NCBI RefSeq assembly: GCF_003626735.1
Contig: NZ_RBHX01000001.1
Coordinates: 310,001 to 374,000 of the forward strand
From: Microbacterium sp. CGR2
GTDB lineage: Bacteria; Actinomycetota; Actinomycetes; Actinomycetales; Microbacteriaceae
Direction of reading: 5' to 3'
DNA length: 64,000 bases
A model generated the notes under the pieces. The model saw only the letters and a list, made by a program, of their open reading frames with translations. It ran no database searches and was not told the origin of the DNA. The translations under genes were made by a program, and so were the position numbers. Positions 47,953-56,003 of the stretch are shown here, in pieces. Numbering within the stretch: position 1 is the stretch's first letter; each line of letters opens with the position of its first letter.

Positions 47953-48503
47953 GCCCTTCGGCGAGCTGGTTGGTCGTCATCGATCCGCAGACCATCTTCG
48001 CCGCGCCGAACTCCGCCTGGGGGTCGCCGTTCTTCGCCGAAGCGATGCCCCGCATCCGGGCGCTCGCCGCGGCGTTCGGCGAGCGCGTCGTGGTCACGCG
48101 GTGGATGCCCACAGCCGACCGATCGACGTCGTGGGGTGAGTACTTCGCTGCGTGGCCGTTCGCCGATCGTCCCGCCGACGATCCTTTGTTCGACCTCGTA
48201 CCGGATGCGGCGGACCTCTCGCCGCATCCGACCCTCGACCGGCCGACGTTCGGCAAGTGGGGGCCGGAGCTGGAGGCGATCGTCGGCCGTGGCGGTCACA
48301 TCGTGGTGGCCGGCGTCGCGACCGACTGCTGTGTTCTCTCGACGGCTCTGGCGGCAGCCGACGCCGGTGCGCACGTCACCGTGGTCGCCGACGCGTGCGC
48401 CGGGTCGACGCCCGAGAATCATGCCGCCGCGGTGCACGTGATGGGCCTGTACCCGCCGCAGATCACGATCAGCGATACAGCAGCGGTGCTCGCGGACCGC
48501 TGA
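47949..48503 (+). CDS. Isochorismatase-like cysteine hydrolase
   Basis: A 184-residue alpha/beta enzyme with the Asp-Lys-Cys triad of the family: SWLVVIDPQTIFA (Asp), RPTFGKWGPEL (Lys), VAGVATDCCVLSTALAAADA (Cys). GTG start overlaps the permease stop (GTGA). Family members are nicotinamidases, ureidoacrylate or N-carbamoylsarcosine amidohydrolases. Coupling to an NCS1 permease supports a nitrogen-scavenging amide hydrolase; the exact substrate is open. Confidence 0.88.
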   Translation: MSPSASWLVVIDPQTIFAAPNSAWGSPFFAEAMPRIRALAAAFGERVVVTRWMPTADRSTSWGEYFAAWPFADRPADDPLFDLVPDAADLSPHPTLDRPTFGKWGPELEAIVGRGGHIVVAGVATDCCVLSTALAAADAGAHVTVVADACAGSTPENHAAAVHVMGLYPPQITISDTAAVLADR

Positions 48504-48547
48504 GGTCGCGCGCTCCTCAGCCGACGCTCCGCAAGGGGCCGGGACGG

Positions 48548-49257
48548 TCAGCCCGACTCGCGCACGGCCGCGGCGATGTCGGCGGGCGAGCCGTGCCAGG
48601 GGGCGCCGTGCCCCGGCAGCACCCACGACGCCGGCACCTGGGCGAGTCGATCGAGCGACGCGCGCGCTGTCTCCGGCTCATCCGTGAAGGGTGCGGGCTG
48701 GGCGCCGACGCGTCCGGTCAGCACATGGCGGGTGGTGAGCGCGTCGCCCACGAAGACCACGTCGGCGGCGGGGACGTGGATGGCGATGCTTCCCGGCGAG
48801 TGTCCCGGCATCCCGATGACCACAGGCGCTCCGGGGAGGTCGAGCACGTCTCCATCGGCGACTTCGACGACCGTGCCGACCTGGCGCGTTCGCAGCGCAT
48901 TCTTGCGGATGCTGTAGGCGAAGAACCCGAGGGTCGCTCCGAGTCTCGCAGGACCCATCGCGGTCTTCGGCTTCTCCCGGTGCGGACGCGATGGGCGTCG
49001 TCCGCGTGGATGAAGACCGGCACCCCGGCCTCGCGGCGCAGACGCTCGGCGAAGCCGATGTGGTCGCTGTCACCGTGAGTCAGCACGACACCGCGGATGT
49101 CGGCCATCGGTCGCCCGATCTCGGCGAGCGTGCGCTGCAGGTCGTTCCAGTGTCCGGGAAGACCCGCATCGATGAGGGTGATCCCCTCCGGCAGGTCGAC
49201 CAGGTAGGAAGCGACGATGTCGTTGCCGAGGCGGTGGATGTGCGGGGCGAGCTTCAT
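48548..49257 (-). pseudogene. MBL-fold metallo-hydrolase with a frameshift
   Basis: The N-terminal part (MKLAPHIHRLGNDIVASYLV, VVLTHGDSDHIGF with the HxxxDH motif as THGDSDH) is in one frame up to HRVRTG. The C-terminal part (REKPKTAMGPARLG through GMPGHSPGSIAI, FVGDALTT and VLPGHGAPWHGS) is in another. One base seems to be missing near 48978-48984, at ACCGGGAGAAG. All metal ligands are otherwise intact, so this is a very recent mutation or a sequencing error. It is divergent from a TetR gene with two operators between them. Confidence 0.8.
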
Positions 49258-49277
49258 GGTTCCTCCAGATGTTTGCA

Positions 49278-49320
49278 ATGGCTACGTTACGTAGCTATCA
49301 TGGCTAATGTCAATAGCCAT
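49278..49320. promoter_or_regulatory. Two tandem palindromic operators, TetR type
   Basis: Site 1: ATGGCTA (49278-49284) and TAGCTAT (49292-49298), with the core CTACGTTACGTAG fully palindromic. Site 2: ATGGCTA (49300-49306) and TAGCCAT (49314-49320), perfect. The spacers are 7 nt and the sites start 22 bp apart. They fill the region between the MBL gene and the tetR gene and probably control both. Confidence 0.7.
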
Positions 49321-49332
49321 GAAGGAGTTGCC

Positions 49333-49857
49333 ATGCCGACACCCGATCGCACGTCGCTCGCACAGATCGTCACCGCCGGGCGGCAGATTCTCGATGCCAC
49401 CGGGCCGGCCTCCGTCACGATGCAGGCGGTCGCGACGCGCGTGGGAGTGCGTGCACCCTCGCTCTACAAGCGCGTCCGTGACCGGGATGCCCTCCTCGCG
49501 GCCGTCGCGGAAGCCGTGATCGACGACCTCACCGCGCACCTCGACGAGGCCGGCGAAGGCCTCGCCGACCTCGCTCGGGAGTATCGCGCGTTCGCGCACC
49601 GGCATCCCGAATCGTTCCGGCTCATGTTCACCGACGCCGCGCCCTATGCGGCACTGCAGCGGTCGGCGACACCGATACTCCGTGCCGCCTCCGCCCTGGT
49701 CGGAGACGACGAGGCCCTCGACGCCGCCCGGCTCTTCACAGCCTGGTCGACGGGCTTCCTGCAGATGGAACTCGCCGGTGCCTTCCGGCTCGGCGGCGAC
49801 GTCGACCAGGCGTTCGACTACGGGCTGCAGCGACTCATCGCCGGACTGACCGCCTGA
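49333..49857 (+). CDS. TetR/AcrR-family regulator
   Basis: A 174-residue repressor. N-terminal helix-turn-helix: VTMQAVATRVGVRAPSLYKR; C-terminal ligand domain of the TetR_C_33 (WHG-like) type: YRAFAHRHPESFRLMFTDAA. The ATG at 49333 has AAGGAG 5 nt upstream; an in-frame ATG at 49300 lies inside the operator and is not favoured. It presumably represses itself and the divergent MBL hydrolase gene through the two palindromes. Confidence 0.88.
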   Translation: MPTPDRTSLAQIVTAGRQILDATGPASVTMQAVATRVGVRAPSLYKRVRDRDALLAAVAEAVIDDLTAHLDEAGEGLADLAREYRAFAHRHPESFRLMFTDAAPYAALQRSATPILRAASALVGDDEALDAARLFTAWSTGFLQMELAGAFRLGGDVDQAFDYGLQRLIAGLTA

Positions 49858-49919
49858 CACGCAGCATCGACGAGCCGCGGACGCCGCGGTTGCTGGCACA
49901 CTGATCGGTGGGAGGGTCC

Positions 49920-50975
49920 ATGAGCACTGCGCCGCGCGCCGAAGAATCCGATCGACCGAAGAAAGCCCGCCGACCCTGGCACCGCACGAAGATCGCCATC
50001 GCCGCCGTCGCCGCCGTCGCGGCCCTGGTCGCGATCATCGGCTCCCTCACTCCCTGGCCCTCGGCGATGGTGATCCGCGCCGTCTTCACCAAGGGCGGCG
50101 ACGAGACCGCGGCCGAGATGGACAAACACGTCCCGGAGACGAAGCTCACCGAGCGCCTCGACGTGGGGTACGGCGACGCGGGCGCGGACACCACGATGGA
50201 CGTGTTCCGTCCGGCAACCGCCAGCGAGCCCCTGCCCACCGTCGTCTGGATCCACGGCGGCGCGTGGATCTCAGGGGCGAAGGAGAACGTCGACCCCTAC
50301 CTCCGGATCCTCGCCGCCGAGGGCTACACCACCATCGGCGTCAATTACACGATCGGCCCGGAAGGCGTGTATCCCCTCGCCGTGCACCAGCTCGACGATG
50401 CCCTCGCCTACATCGACGAGCACGCCGACGAGCTCGGCGTCGACCCGGACCGCATCGTGCTGGCCGGCGATTCCGCGGGAGCACAACTCGCCAGTCAGAT
50501 GGCCACGCTCATCACCAACCCGGACTACGCCGACATCATGGGAATCAGTCCCTCGCTCGCTGCCGACCAGGTCGTCGCGACCGTGCTGAACTGCGGCGTG
50601 TACGACCTCGCCCGGCTCGCCCAGCTCGACGGCATCGCCGGCTGGGGATTCAAGTCGGCGATGTGGGCGTACTCCGGGACGCGCACCTGGGCCGAGGATT
50701 CCACCGGAGCCACGATGTCGACCGTCGACTGGGTCACCGCCGATTTCCCGACCACGTACATCTCGGGCGGCAATGGAGACGACCTCACCTGGCTGCAGTC
50801 GATCCCGATGGCGCAGCGGCTGGAAGACCTCGGCGTCGACACCACGACGCTGTTCTGGCCCGCACACCACGAGCCTGAGCTTCCCCACGAGTACCAGTTC
50901 CACCTGGACATGCCGGACGCACGGACGGCACTCGAGAAGACAGTCGAGTTCCTCAACGCGCACACCGGCCGCTGA
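49920..50975 (+). CDS. Membrane-anchored alpha/beta hydrolase
   Basis: A 351-residue hydrolase of the hormone-sensitive-lipase-like class. One N-terminal transmembrane segment (about 25-50, IAIAAVAAVAALVAIIGSL) follows a basic stretch, so the enzyme is anchored, probably with its active site outside. Oxyanion motif VWIHGGAWISG, nucleophile GDSAGAQLA, and His near the C-terminus in WPAHHEPELPHEYQFH. GGAGGG precedes the ATG at 49920. Substrate unknown. Confidence 0.85.
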   Translation: MSTAPRAEESDRPKKARRPWHRTKIAIAAVAAVAALVAIIGSLTPWPSAMVIRAVFTKGGDETAAEMDKHVPETKLTERLDVGYGDAGADTTMDVFRPATASEPLPTVVWIHGGAWISGAKENVDPYLRILAAEGYTTIGVNYTIGPEGVYPLAVHQLDDALAYIDEHADELGVDPDRIVLAGDSAGAQLASQMATLITNPDYADIMGISPSLAADQVVATVLNCGVYDLARLAQLDGIAGWGFKSAMWAYSGTRTWAEDSTGATMSTVDWVTADFPTTYISGGNGDDLTWLQSIPMAQRLEDLGVDTTTLFWPAHHEPELPHEYQFHLDMPDARTALEKTVEFLNAHTGR

Positions 50976-51000
50976 CGGCATCCGACGGGGGCCCGGCGCG

Positions 51001-52374
51001 CTACTTCATGGTGTCGAGGATGCCCACCAGGTCGTCGAAGGTCGTCAGCGGATTGAGGATGGCGAAGCGGGTGTTCGGACACCCGCGGTGCGAGCTCGGC
51101 ACCACGAAGGCACGTTGGGAGTCGAGCAGCGCCGCGGACCAGCGGTCGTAGTCGACGCGCTCCCAGCCGTCTCGCTCGAACACGACCACGGACAGTTGCG
51201 GGTCGCGAACGAGCCGCAGCTCGGGCCGGCGTGCGATCTCCTCGGCGATCTGCTTCGTCAGCGCTATGGTGCCGCCCACGGCTTCGCGATAGGCGTCCAC
51301 CCCGTAGGTCGCCAACGAGAACCACATCGGCAGGCCGCGGGGGCGACGGGTGAGCTGGATCGAGTAGTCCGAGGGGCTGAACTCGTCGGCCTCGGTGAGA
51401 GTGTCGAGGTATTCGGCATGCTGGGTGTGGGCCCGGCGTCCGTCGGCGGGGTCGCGGTAGATGAGCGCACAGCAGTCGAACGGGGCGAACAGCCACTTGT
51501 GCGGGTCGACGATCACCGAGTCGGCGCGCTCGACACCCGCGAAGATCGGTCGCGCCTCCGGCGAGAGCATCGCCGTGAGGCCGTAGGCGCCGTCGATGTG
51601 CAGCCAGAAGGCGAACTCGTCCTTGAGCGCGGCGATACCGGCGATGTCGTCGACGATGCCGAAGTTCGTCGAGCCTGCGGTGACGACCACCGCGCAGACC
51701 TCGTCGCCGTGCTCGGCGAGCGCCTCCCGGACGGCATCCGCTCGCAGCACTCCGTCCTCTCCGGCCTGCACCAGCACCACGTCGGCATCCATCACCTTCG
51801 CGGCGGACTTGTTCGACGAATGCGCTTCGACGCTGCAGACGATCTTCCAGCGCGGAGGGAGCTCCTTGCCTGAGCCGACCAGCCGGGCCTTCGCCGCCTC
51901 GCGCGCCGCGACGAGCGCGGACAGATTGCCGATCGTGCCGCCCTGCACGAACACGCCCCCGGCCGTGTCGGGGAGCCCGAACTCCCGTGCGAGGAACGAG
52001 AGCACCTCGTTCTCGGCGTGCACCGCGCCCGCGCCTTCCAGCCAACTGCCGCCGTACAGTCCGGATGCCGACACGACGAGGTCGAAAGCGATGGCCGCCA
52101 TGGTCGGCGCCGTCGGGATGAACGACAGATACAGCGGATGACTCGTGGTCAGGCACGCCGGCGCGAGGATGTGCTCGAACACGCTCAGCGCGCGGTGCGC
52201 CCCCAACCCGCTGTTCGTGATCGTGGCGCCGACCAGCCGATGGAGCTCGGCTTCGGTCTGCGGTTTGTCCAGCGGGACGTCGGTCGCCAGCATCCGCCGA
52301 CGCGAATAGTCGAGCACGGCGTCGACGATCGCGGTCGATTCGGGCGAAGCGGCGTGCATGCGGTCGGCGCTCAT
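51001..52374 (-). CDS. PLP-dependent group II decarboxylase (aromatic amino acid / glutamate type)
   Basis: A 457-residue decarboxylase. GG-type phosphate region VFVQGGTIGNLSALVAAREA, the histidine that stacks on PLP in CSVEAHSSNKSAAKV, Asp in LHIDGAYG, and PLP Lys in DSVIVDPHKWLFAPFDCC. This is the DPHKW block of aromatic-L-amino-acid, glutamate and related decarboxylases; substrate is not certain from sequence. Its ATG overlaps the TetR stop by 4 nt, so the two form an operon, divergent from the agmatine deiminase gene. Confidence 0.88.
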   Translation of the reverse strand: MSADRMHAASPESTAIVDAVLDYSRRRMLATDVPLDKPQTEAELHRLVGATITNSGLGAHRALSVFEHILAPACLTTSHPLYLSFIPTAPTMAAIAFDLVVSASGLYGGSWLEGAGAVHAENEVLSFLAREFGLPDTAGGVFVQGGTIGNLSALVAAREAAKARLVGSGKELPPRWKIVCSVEAHSSNKSAAKVMDADVVLVQAGEDGVLRADAVREALAEHGDEVCAVVVTAGSTNFGIVDDIAGIAALKDEFAFWLHIDGAYGLTAMLSPEARPIFAGVERADSVIVDPHKWLFAPFDCCALIYRDPADGRRAHTQHAEYLDTLTEADEFSPSDYSIQLTRRPRGLPMWFSLATYGVDAYREAVGGTIALTKQIAEEIARRPELRLVRDPQLSVVVFERDGWERVDYDRWSAALLDSQRAFVVPSSHRGCPNTRFAILNPLTTFDDLVGILDTMK

Positions 52375-53039
52375 GGTCGGTCCTCACTTTTCGAGATGGC
52401 AGGTGCCCCGAGGGGACGCGTGGAGGCGGCGGGGAGTTCTGGTCGGTCGAGCGCGGCCGAGACGGTTCGTCTGGCGAGATCCGCGCGGTCCTGTGGTGCC
52501 CATTTCACGAGTGCGTGGGCGCTCATCCCGTCGACCATGGCGAGCAGCATCCAGGCTGCCGAGGAGGGATCGACGAGCGCATCGTCGGCGGATGCGGCAC
52601 CGGCGATCACCTCGTGCAGGCCGCTCTGCCACCGGTCCATCTCGGCGCGGACCCGTGCTCCGAGAGGCTCGTTGCGCACACCCAGCGCCCAGGCCTGCAC
52701 CCAGATCAGGGCGACGTCGTCGCGCGCGTCATCGAGCAGGGTCTCCACGAGCCGCTGCAGTCCGGACCGCAGGCCCTCTGCAGGCGAGAACGCGGCGAGG
52801 ACCTCGTCGCGTTCGGCGGCGACGATGGCGCCGAACACCTCGGCGACGAACGCGTCCATGACCGGTCGGTAGTGGGCGACGAGGGCGGGGGTCACACCGA
52901 CACGGGCGGCGACCGCGCGCACCGTGAGGCTCTCTATCCCGCTCTCCTGCGCCAGGGCGACGGCGCCCTCGACGATCGAACGCTCGCGCTCTTCGGGTGG
53001 CATCCGCCGCGGAGCGGGTGCTCTTGACGTGGTGTTCAT
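52371..53039 (-). CDS. TetR-family regulator (BetI-like)
   Basis: A 222-residue regulator. HTH block TVRAVAARVGVTPALVAHYR; C-terminal BetI-type region with LLDDARDDVALIWVQAW. Upstream of the decarboxylase in one operon and divergent from an agmatine deiminase gene, it is likely to respond to an amine or amino acid. The ATG at 53039 is preceded by TACGGT ending 8 nt upstream, which leaves almost no leader. Confidence 0.87.
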   Translation of the reverse strand: MNTTSRAPAPRRMPPEERERSIVEGAVALAQESGIESLTVRAVAARVGVTPALVAHYRPVMDAFVAEVFGAIVAAERDEVLAAFSPAEGLRSGLQRLVETLLDDARDDVALIWVQAWALGVRNEPLGARVRAEMDRWQSGLHEVIAGAASADDALVDPSSAAWMLLAMVDGMSAHALVKWAPQDRADLARRTVSAALDRPELPAASTRPLGAPAISKSEDRP

Positions 53040-53060
53040 CGAGGGATACCGTAGCACTCG

Positions 53061-53076
53061 TTGATCACCTGTTCAA
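53061..53076. promoter_or_regulatory. Imperfect palindrome TTGATCACCTGTTCAA, candidate TetR site
   Basis: A 16-bp near-palindrome (TTGA...TCAA ends, C and G paired inside) in the 78-bp divergent region between the tetR gene and the agmatine deiminase gene. Its position suits control of both. Confidence 0.45.
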
Positions 53077-53117
53077 TAGCTCGAGGCTCAGCGGGGATCA
53101 GCAGCGAGGAGATCACG

Positions 53118-54161
53118 ATGAGTTGGCGCATGCCTGCGGAGACCGCACGCCACGACCGCACCTGGATGGCGTTCCCCGCCGAGGGTCAGACGCTGGGCGA
53201 GACCGCCGCCGAACGCGAAGAGGGCTACGCGACCTGGACGGCCGTCGCTCATGCCGTCGCCGAGTTCGAGCCGGTGTCGATGCTCGTCGACCCGGCAGAG
53301 GTCCCCCGCGCACGGCGGATGCTCAGTGGCAGCATCGACCTGATCGAGGCGCCCGTGGACGAGTTCTGGATGCGCGACTCCGGACCGACCTTCGTCGTGG
53401 ACGACGCGCGCCCCGACGTGTTGGGCGCCGTCGACTGGATCTTCAACGGCTGGGGCGCACCCGACTGGGCCGAATGGCACAAGGCCGCCGAGCACGCACG
53501 CATCGTCACAGGCGCTGTGGGAGCAGAACTCGTCAGCTCGACGCTCGTGAACGAAGGCGGCGGCATCCACGTCGACGGGGAAGGAACCGTGCTCCTCACC
53601 GACACGGTCCAGCTCGACCCCCGCCGCAACCCGTTCGCCGATCGGTCGCGCGTCGAAGCCGAGATGGCACGGACCCTCGGAGCGACGAAGGCCATCTGGC
53701 TGCCGCGAGGACTCACCCGCGACTACGACGACTTCGGAACCAACGGCCACGTCGACATCGTCGCAACCCTGGCTGCCCCCGGACGCCTGCTGCTTCACGA
53801 TCAGCGGAATCCTGAGCACCCGGACCACGCCGTTTCCCGCGAACTGCGCGCCCACCTCGAGCAGCAGACGGATGCCGCGGGGCGACGCCTCGACGTCGTG
53901 AGCCTGCCCGCACCCACGATGCTGCGCGACAACGAAGGTTTCGTCGACTGGAGCTACGTCAACCATCTGGTCACCAACGACGGCGTCATCGCCTGCGGCT
54001 TCGGCGATGAGAGGGCGGATGCCGAGGCGCGCGACCTGCTCGCCGGCGCGTACCCCGGACGCCGCGTCGTCAGCGTCGACGCACGACCGCTGTTCGACCG
54101 CGGCGGCGGCATCCACTGCATCACCCAGCAGCAGCCCGCCCTCCCCAGCCCCGGTCGCTGA
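53118..54161 (+). CDS. Agmatine deiminase family protein
   Basis: A 347-residue guanidine-modifying enzyme (PAD_porph fold) that converts agmatine to N-carbamoylputrescine and ammonia in known members. Blocks: RTWMAFPAEGQTLGE, EFWMRDSGPTFVV, NEGGGIHVDGEGTVLLTD, NGHVDIV with His/Asp, and the catalytic Cys in GGGIHCITQQQP. GAGGAG precedes the ATG at 53118. Neighbouring decarboxylase and amidase genes fit an amine-nitrogen scavenging unit. Confidence 0.9.
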   Translation: MSWRMPAETARHDRTWMAFPAEGQTLGETAAEREEGYATWTAVAHAVAEFEPVSMLVDPAEVPRARRMLSGSIDLIEAPVDEFWMRDSGPTFVVDDARPDVLGAVDWIFNGWGAPDWAEWHKAAEHARIVTGAVGAELVSSTLVNEGGGIHVDGEGTVLLTDTVQLDPRRNPFADRSRVEAEMARTLGATKAIWLPRGLTRDYDDFGTNGHVDIVATLAAPGRLLLHDQRNPEHPDHAVSRELRAHLEQQTDAAGRRLDVVSLPAPTMLRDNEGFVDWSYVNHLVTNDGVIACGFGDERADAEARDLLAGAYPGRRVVSVDARPLFDRGGGIHCITQQQPALPSPGR

Positions 54162-54177
54162 GGGCTCCTGGCCGCGA

Positions 54178-54209
54178 CGTTTCGTCTCGCTCCGCTCGCT
54201 CAACGACCG
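54178..54209. repeat. Palindromic-element arm between deiminase and amidase genes
   Basis: CGTTTCGTCTCGCTCCGCTC continues to CAACGACCG. It is the same sequence as the right arm at 39949 (with one extra CCG) and the arm at 57128. The inverted partner is missing here, so it is a solo arm in the 86-bp intergenic region. Confidence 0.75.
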
Positions 54210-54247
54210 ACACGCCCCACGGCTCGCCCTCTCCGGAAGGACCTCCC

Positions 54248-55957
54248 ATGTTCGACGTCGTCGAAGCCACCATCGCCGAGCTCCGGCACGCTCTGAAGAC
54301 GGGCGCGACCTCCGCGGTCGAACTCGTGGATGCGTATCTCGAGCGCATCGAGGCCTACGACGGCGCCGATACTGCCACGGCGTTGAACGCGGTCGTCCTG
54401 CGGAACCCGGCCGCACGTGACGAGGCCGCCGCCTCCGACACTCGCCGGGCGCAGGGTGAGACTCGTGGCCCACTCGACGGCATCCCGTACACCGCGAAGG
54501 ACAGCTATCTCGTGGCGGGCCTCACGGCGGCTGCGGGCAGCCCGGCGTTCGACGACCTCATCGCCCAGCGCGACGCCTTCACGATCGAGCGTCTGCGCGC
54601 GGGCGGTGCGATCTGCCTCGGATTGACGAACATGCCGCCCATGGCCAACGGCGGCATGCAGCGCGGCGTCTACGGCCGGGCAGAGAGTCCGTACAACGCC
54701 GACTTCCTCACCGCGCCGTTCGCCTCGGGTTCGTCCAACGGCTCCGGCACCGCCACGGCCGCGAGTTTCGCCGCCTTCGGTCTCGGCGAAGAGACCTGGT
54801 CCAGCGGCCGCGGTCCGGCGACCAACAACGCCCTGTGCGCGTACACACCGTCCCGTGGGATCATCTCGACCCGCGGCAACTGGCCGCTCGTACCGACGAT
54901 GGATGTGGTCGTGCCGCACACGCGGACCATGGCCGATCTGCTCGAAGTACTCGACGTCATCGTCGCCGACGACGCCGATACGCGCGGAGACTTCTGGCGG
55001 GTCCAGCCGTGGGTGCCCATCCCCGCCGCATCCTCGATCCGGCCCCGGTCCTACCCGGCACTGGGTCGCGACGCCTCTCTCGTCGGGGCTCGGATCGGCA
55101 TCCCCCGGATGTACATCAACGCCGATCCGGATGCCGGCACCGCCGCGTCGGGCGGAATCGGCGGGCCGACCGGCCGCCGGATCGAGACGCGCGCGTCGGT
55201 GGTCGAGCGCTGGGAAGCAGCCCGCCGCGACCTCGAGGCAGCCGGTGCGACCGTGGTCGAGGTCGATTTCCCCGTCGTGTCGAACTACGAGGGCGACCGC
55301 CCCGGAGCTCCGACCATCGCCACCCGCGGGCTGGTCGCTCCCGAGTATCTGCACCGGGAGATCATCGACCTGTCGGCCTGGAGCTGGGAGGACTTCCTGC
55401 AGGCCAACGGCGATCCGGCGCTCGACACTCTCGCGAAGGTCGACGGGTCGACGATCTTCCCGCACCCCGACGGCGCCCTCCCCGACCGCTACACCGGGTT
55501 CGACGACGACATCGCCGAGTATCCGGAGTGGGTTCGTGCGAACCCGGGAGCGGGCCTCTCCGACATGCCCGAGCTCGAAGCAGGGCTACGAGGCCTCGAA
55601 GAGACGCGACGCCTCGACCTCGAGGCCTGGATGGACGACCTCGGTCTCCACGCGGTGGTGTTCCCTGCGGTCGCCGATGTGGGACCGGCCGACATGGACA
55701 CGAACCCCGCATCGGCCGACCTCGGCTGGCGCAACGGCACGTGGATCGCCAACGGCAACCTGGCTGTCCGCCACCTCGGCATCCCGACGGTCACCGTCCC
55801 GATGGGCCTGATGAGTGACATCGGCATGCCGATCGGCCTGACCTTCGCCGGCCGGGCGTACGACGACGAAGCCCTCCTGCGGCTGGCCGTCGCCTTCGAG
55901 GCGAGCGGGGCACCGGGGATGCGCCGCACATCGCCGCCCAGGACTCCTGCGCTCTGA
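54248..55957 (+). CDS. Amidase signature family enzyme
   Basis: A 569-residue amidase. The Ser-cisSer-Lys set is recognisable: Lys in YTAKDSYLV, the Gly/Ser-rich segment ASGSSNGSGTATAASFAAFG and the nucleophile region GEETWSSGRGPATNN, where the usual GSxGGSxR is changed to SGRGP. HTRTMADLLEVLDVIV is typical. It hydrolyses amides, but the altered Ser motif makes the substrate uncertain. AGGACC is a weak Shine-Dalgarno. It lies between the deiminase and the kynurenine genes. Confidence 0.87.
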   Translation: MFDVVEATIAELRHALKTGATSAVELVDAYLERIEAYDGADTATALNAVVLRNPAARDEAAASDTRRAQGETRGPLDGIPYTAKDSYLVAGLTAAAGSPAFDDLIAQRDAFTIERLRAGGAICLGLTNMPPMANGGMQRGVYGRAESPYNADFLTAPFASGSSNGSGTATAASFAAFGLGEETWSSGRGPATNNALCAYTPSRGIISTRGNWPLVPTMDVVVPHTRTMADLLEVLDVIVADDADTRGDFWRVQPWVPIPAASSIRPRSYPALGRDASLVGARIGIPRMYINADPDAGTAASGGIGGPTGRRIETRASVVERWEAARRDLEAAGATVVEVDFPVVSNYEGDRPGAPTIATRGLVAPEYLHREIIDLSAWSWEDFLQANGDPALDTLAKVDGSTIFPHPDGALPDRYTGFDDDIAEYPEWVRANPGAGLSDMPELEAGLRGLEETRRLDLEAWMDDLGLHAVVFPAVADVGPADMDTNPASADLGWRNGTWIANGNLAVRHLGIPTVTVPMGLMSDIGMPIGLTFAGRAYDDEALLRLAVAFEASGAPGMRRTSPPRTPAL

Positions 55958-55962
55958 CATTT

Positions 55963-55995
55963 CATATCTATGACGCTCGCCACCGAAGTGATATG
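55963..55995. promoter_or_regulatory. Inverted repeat CATATC / GATATG before kynA
   Basis: CATATC (55963-55968) and GATATG (55990-55995) are inverted 6-bp copies 21 bp apart. The second overlaps the TATGTT -10 of kynA. They may be an operator for the PaaX-type regulator at the end of the cluster. Confidence 0.4.
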
Positions 55996-55997
55996 TT
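55992..55997 (+). promoter_or_regulatory. -10 hexamer TATGTT of kynA
   Basis: TATGTT ends 6 nt before the ATG at 56004. Leaderless initiation of the kynurenine operon is expected. Confidence 0.5.
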
Positions 55998-56003
55998 CGG
56001 CGG

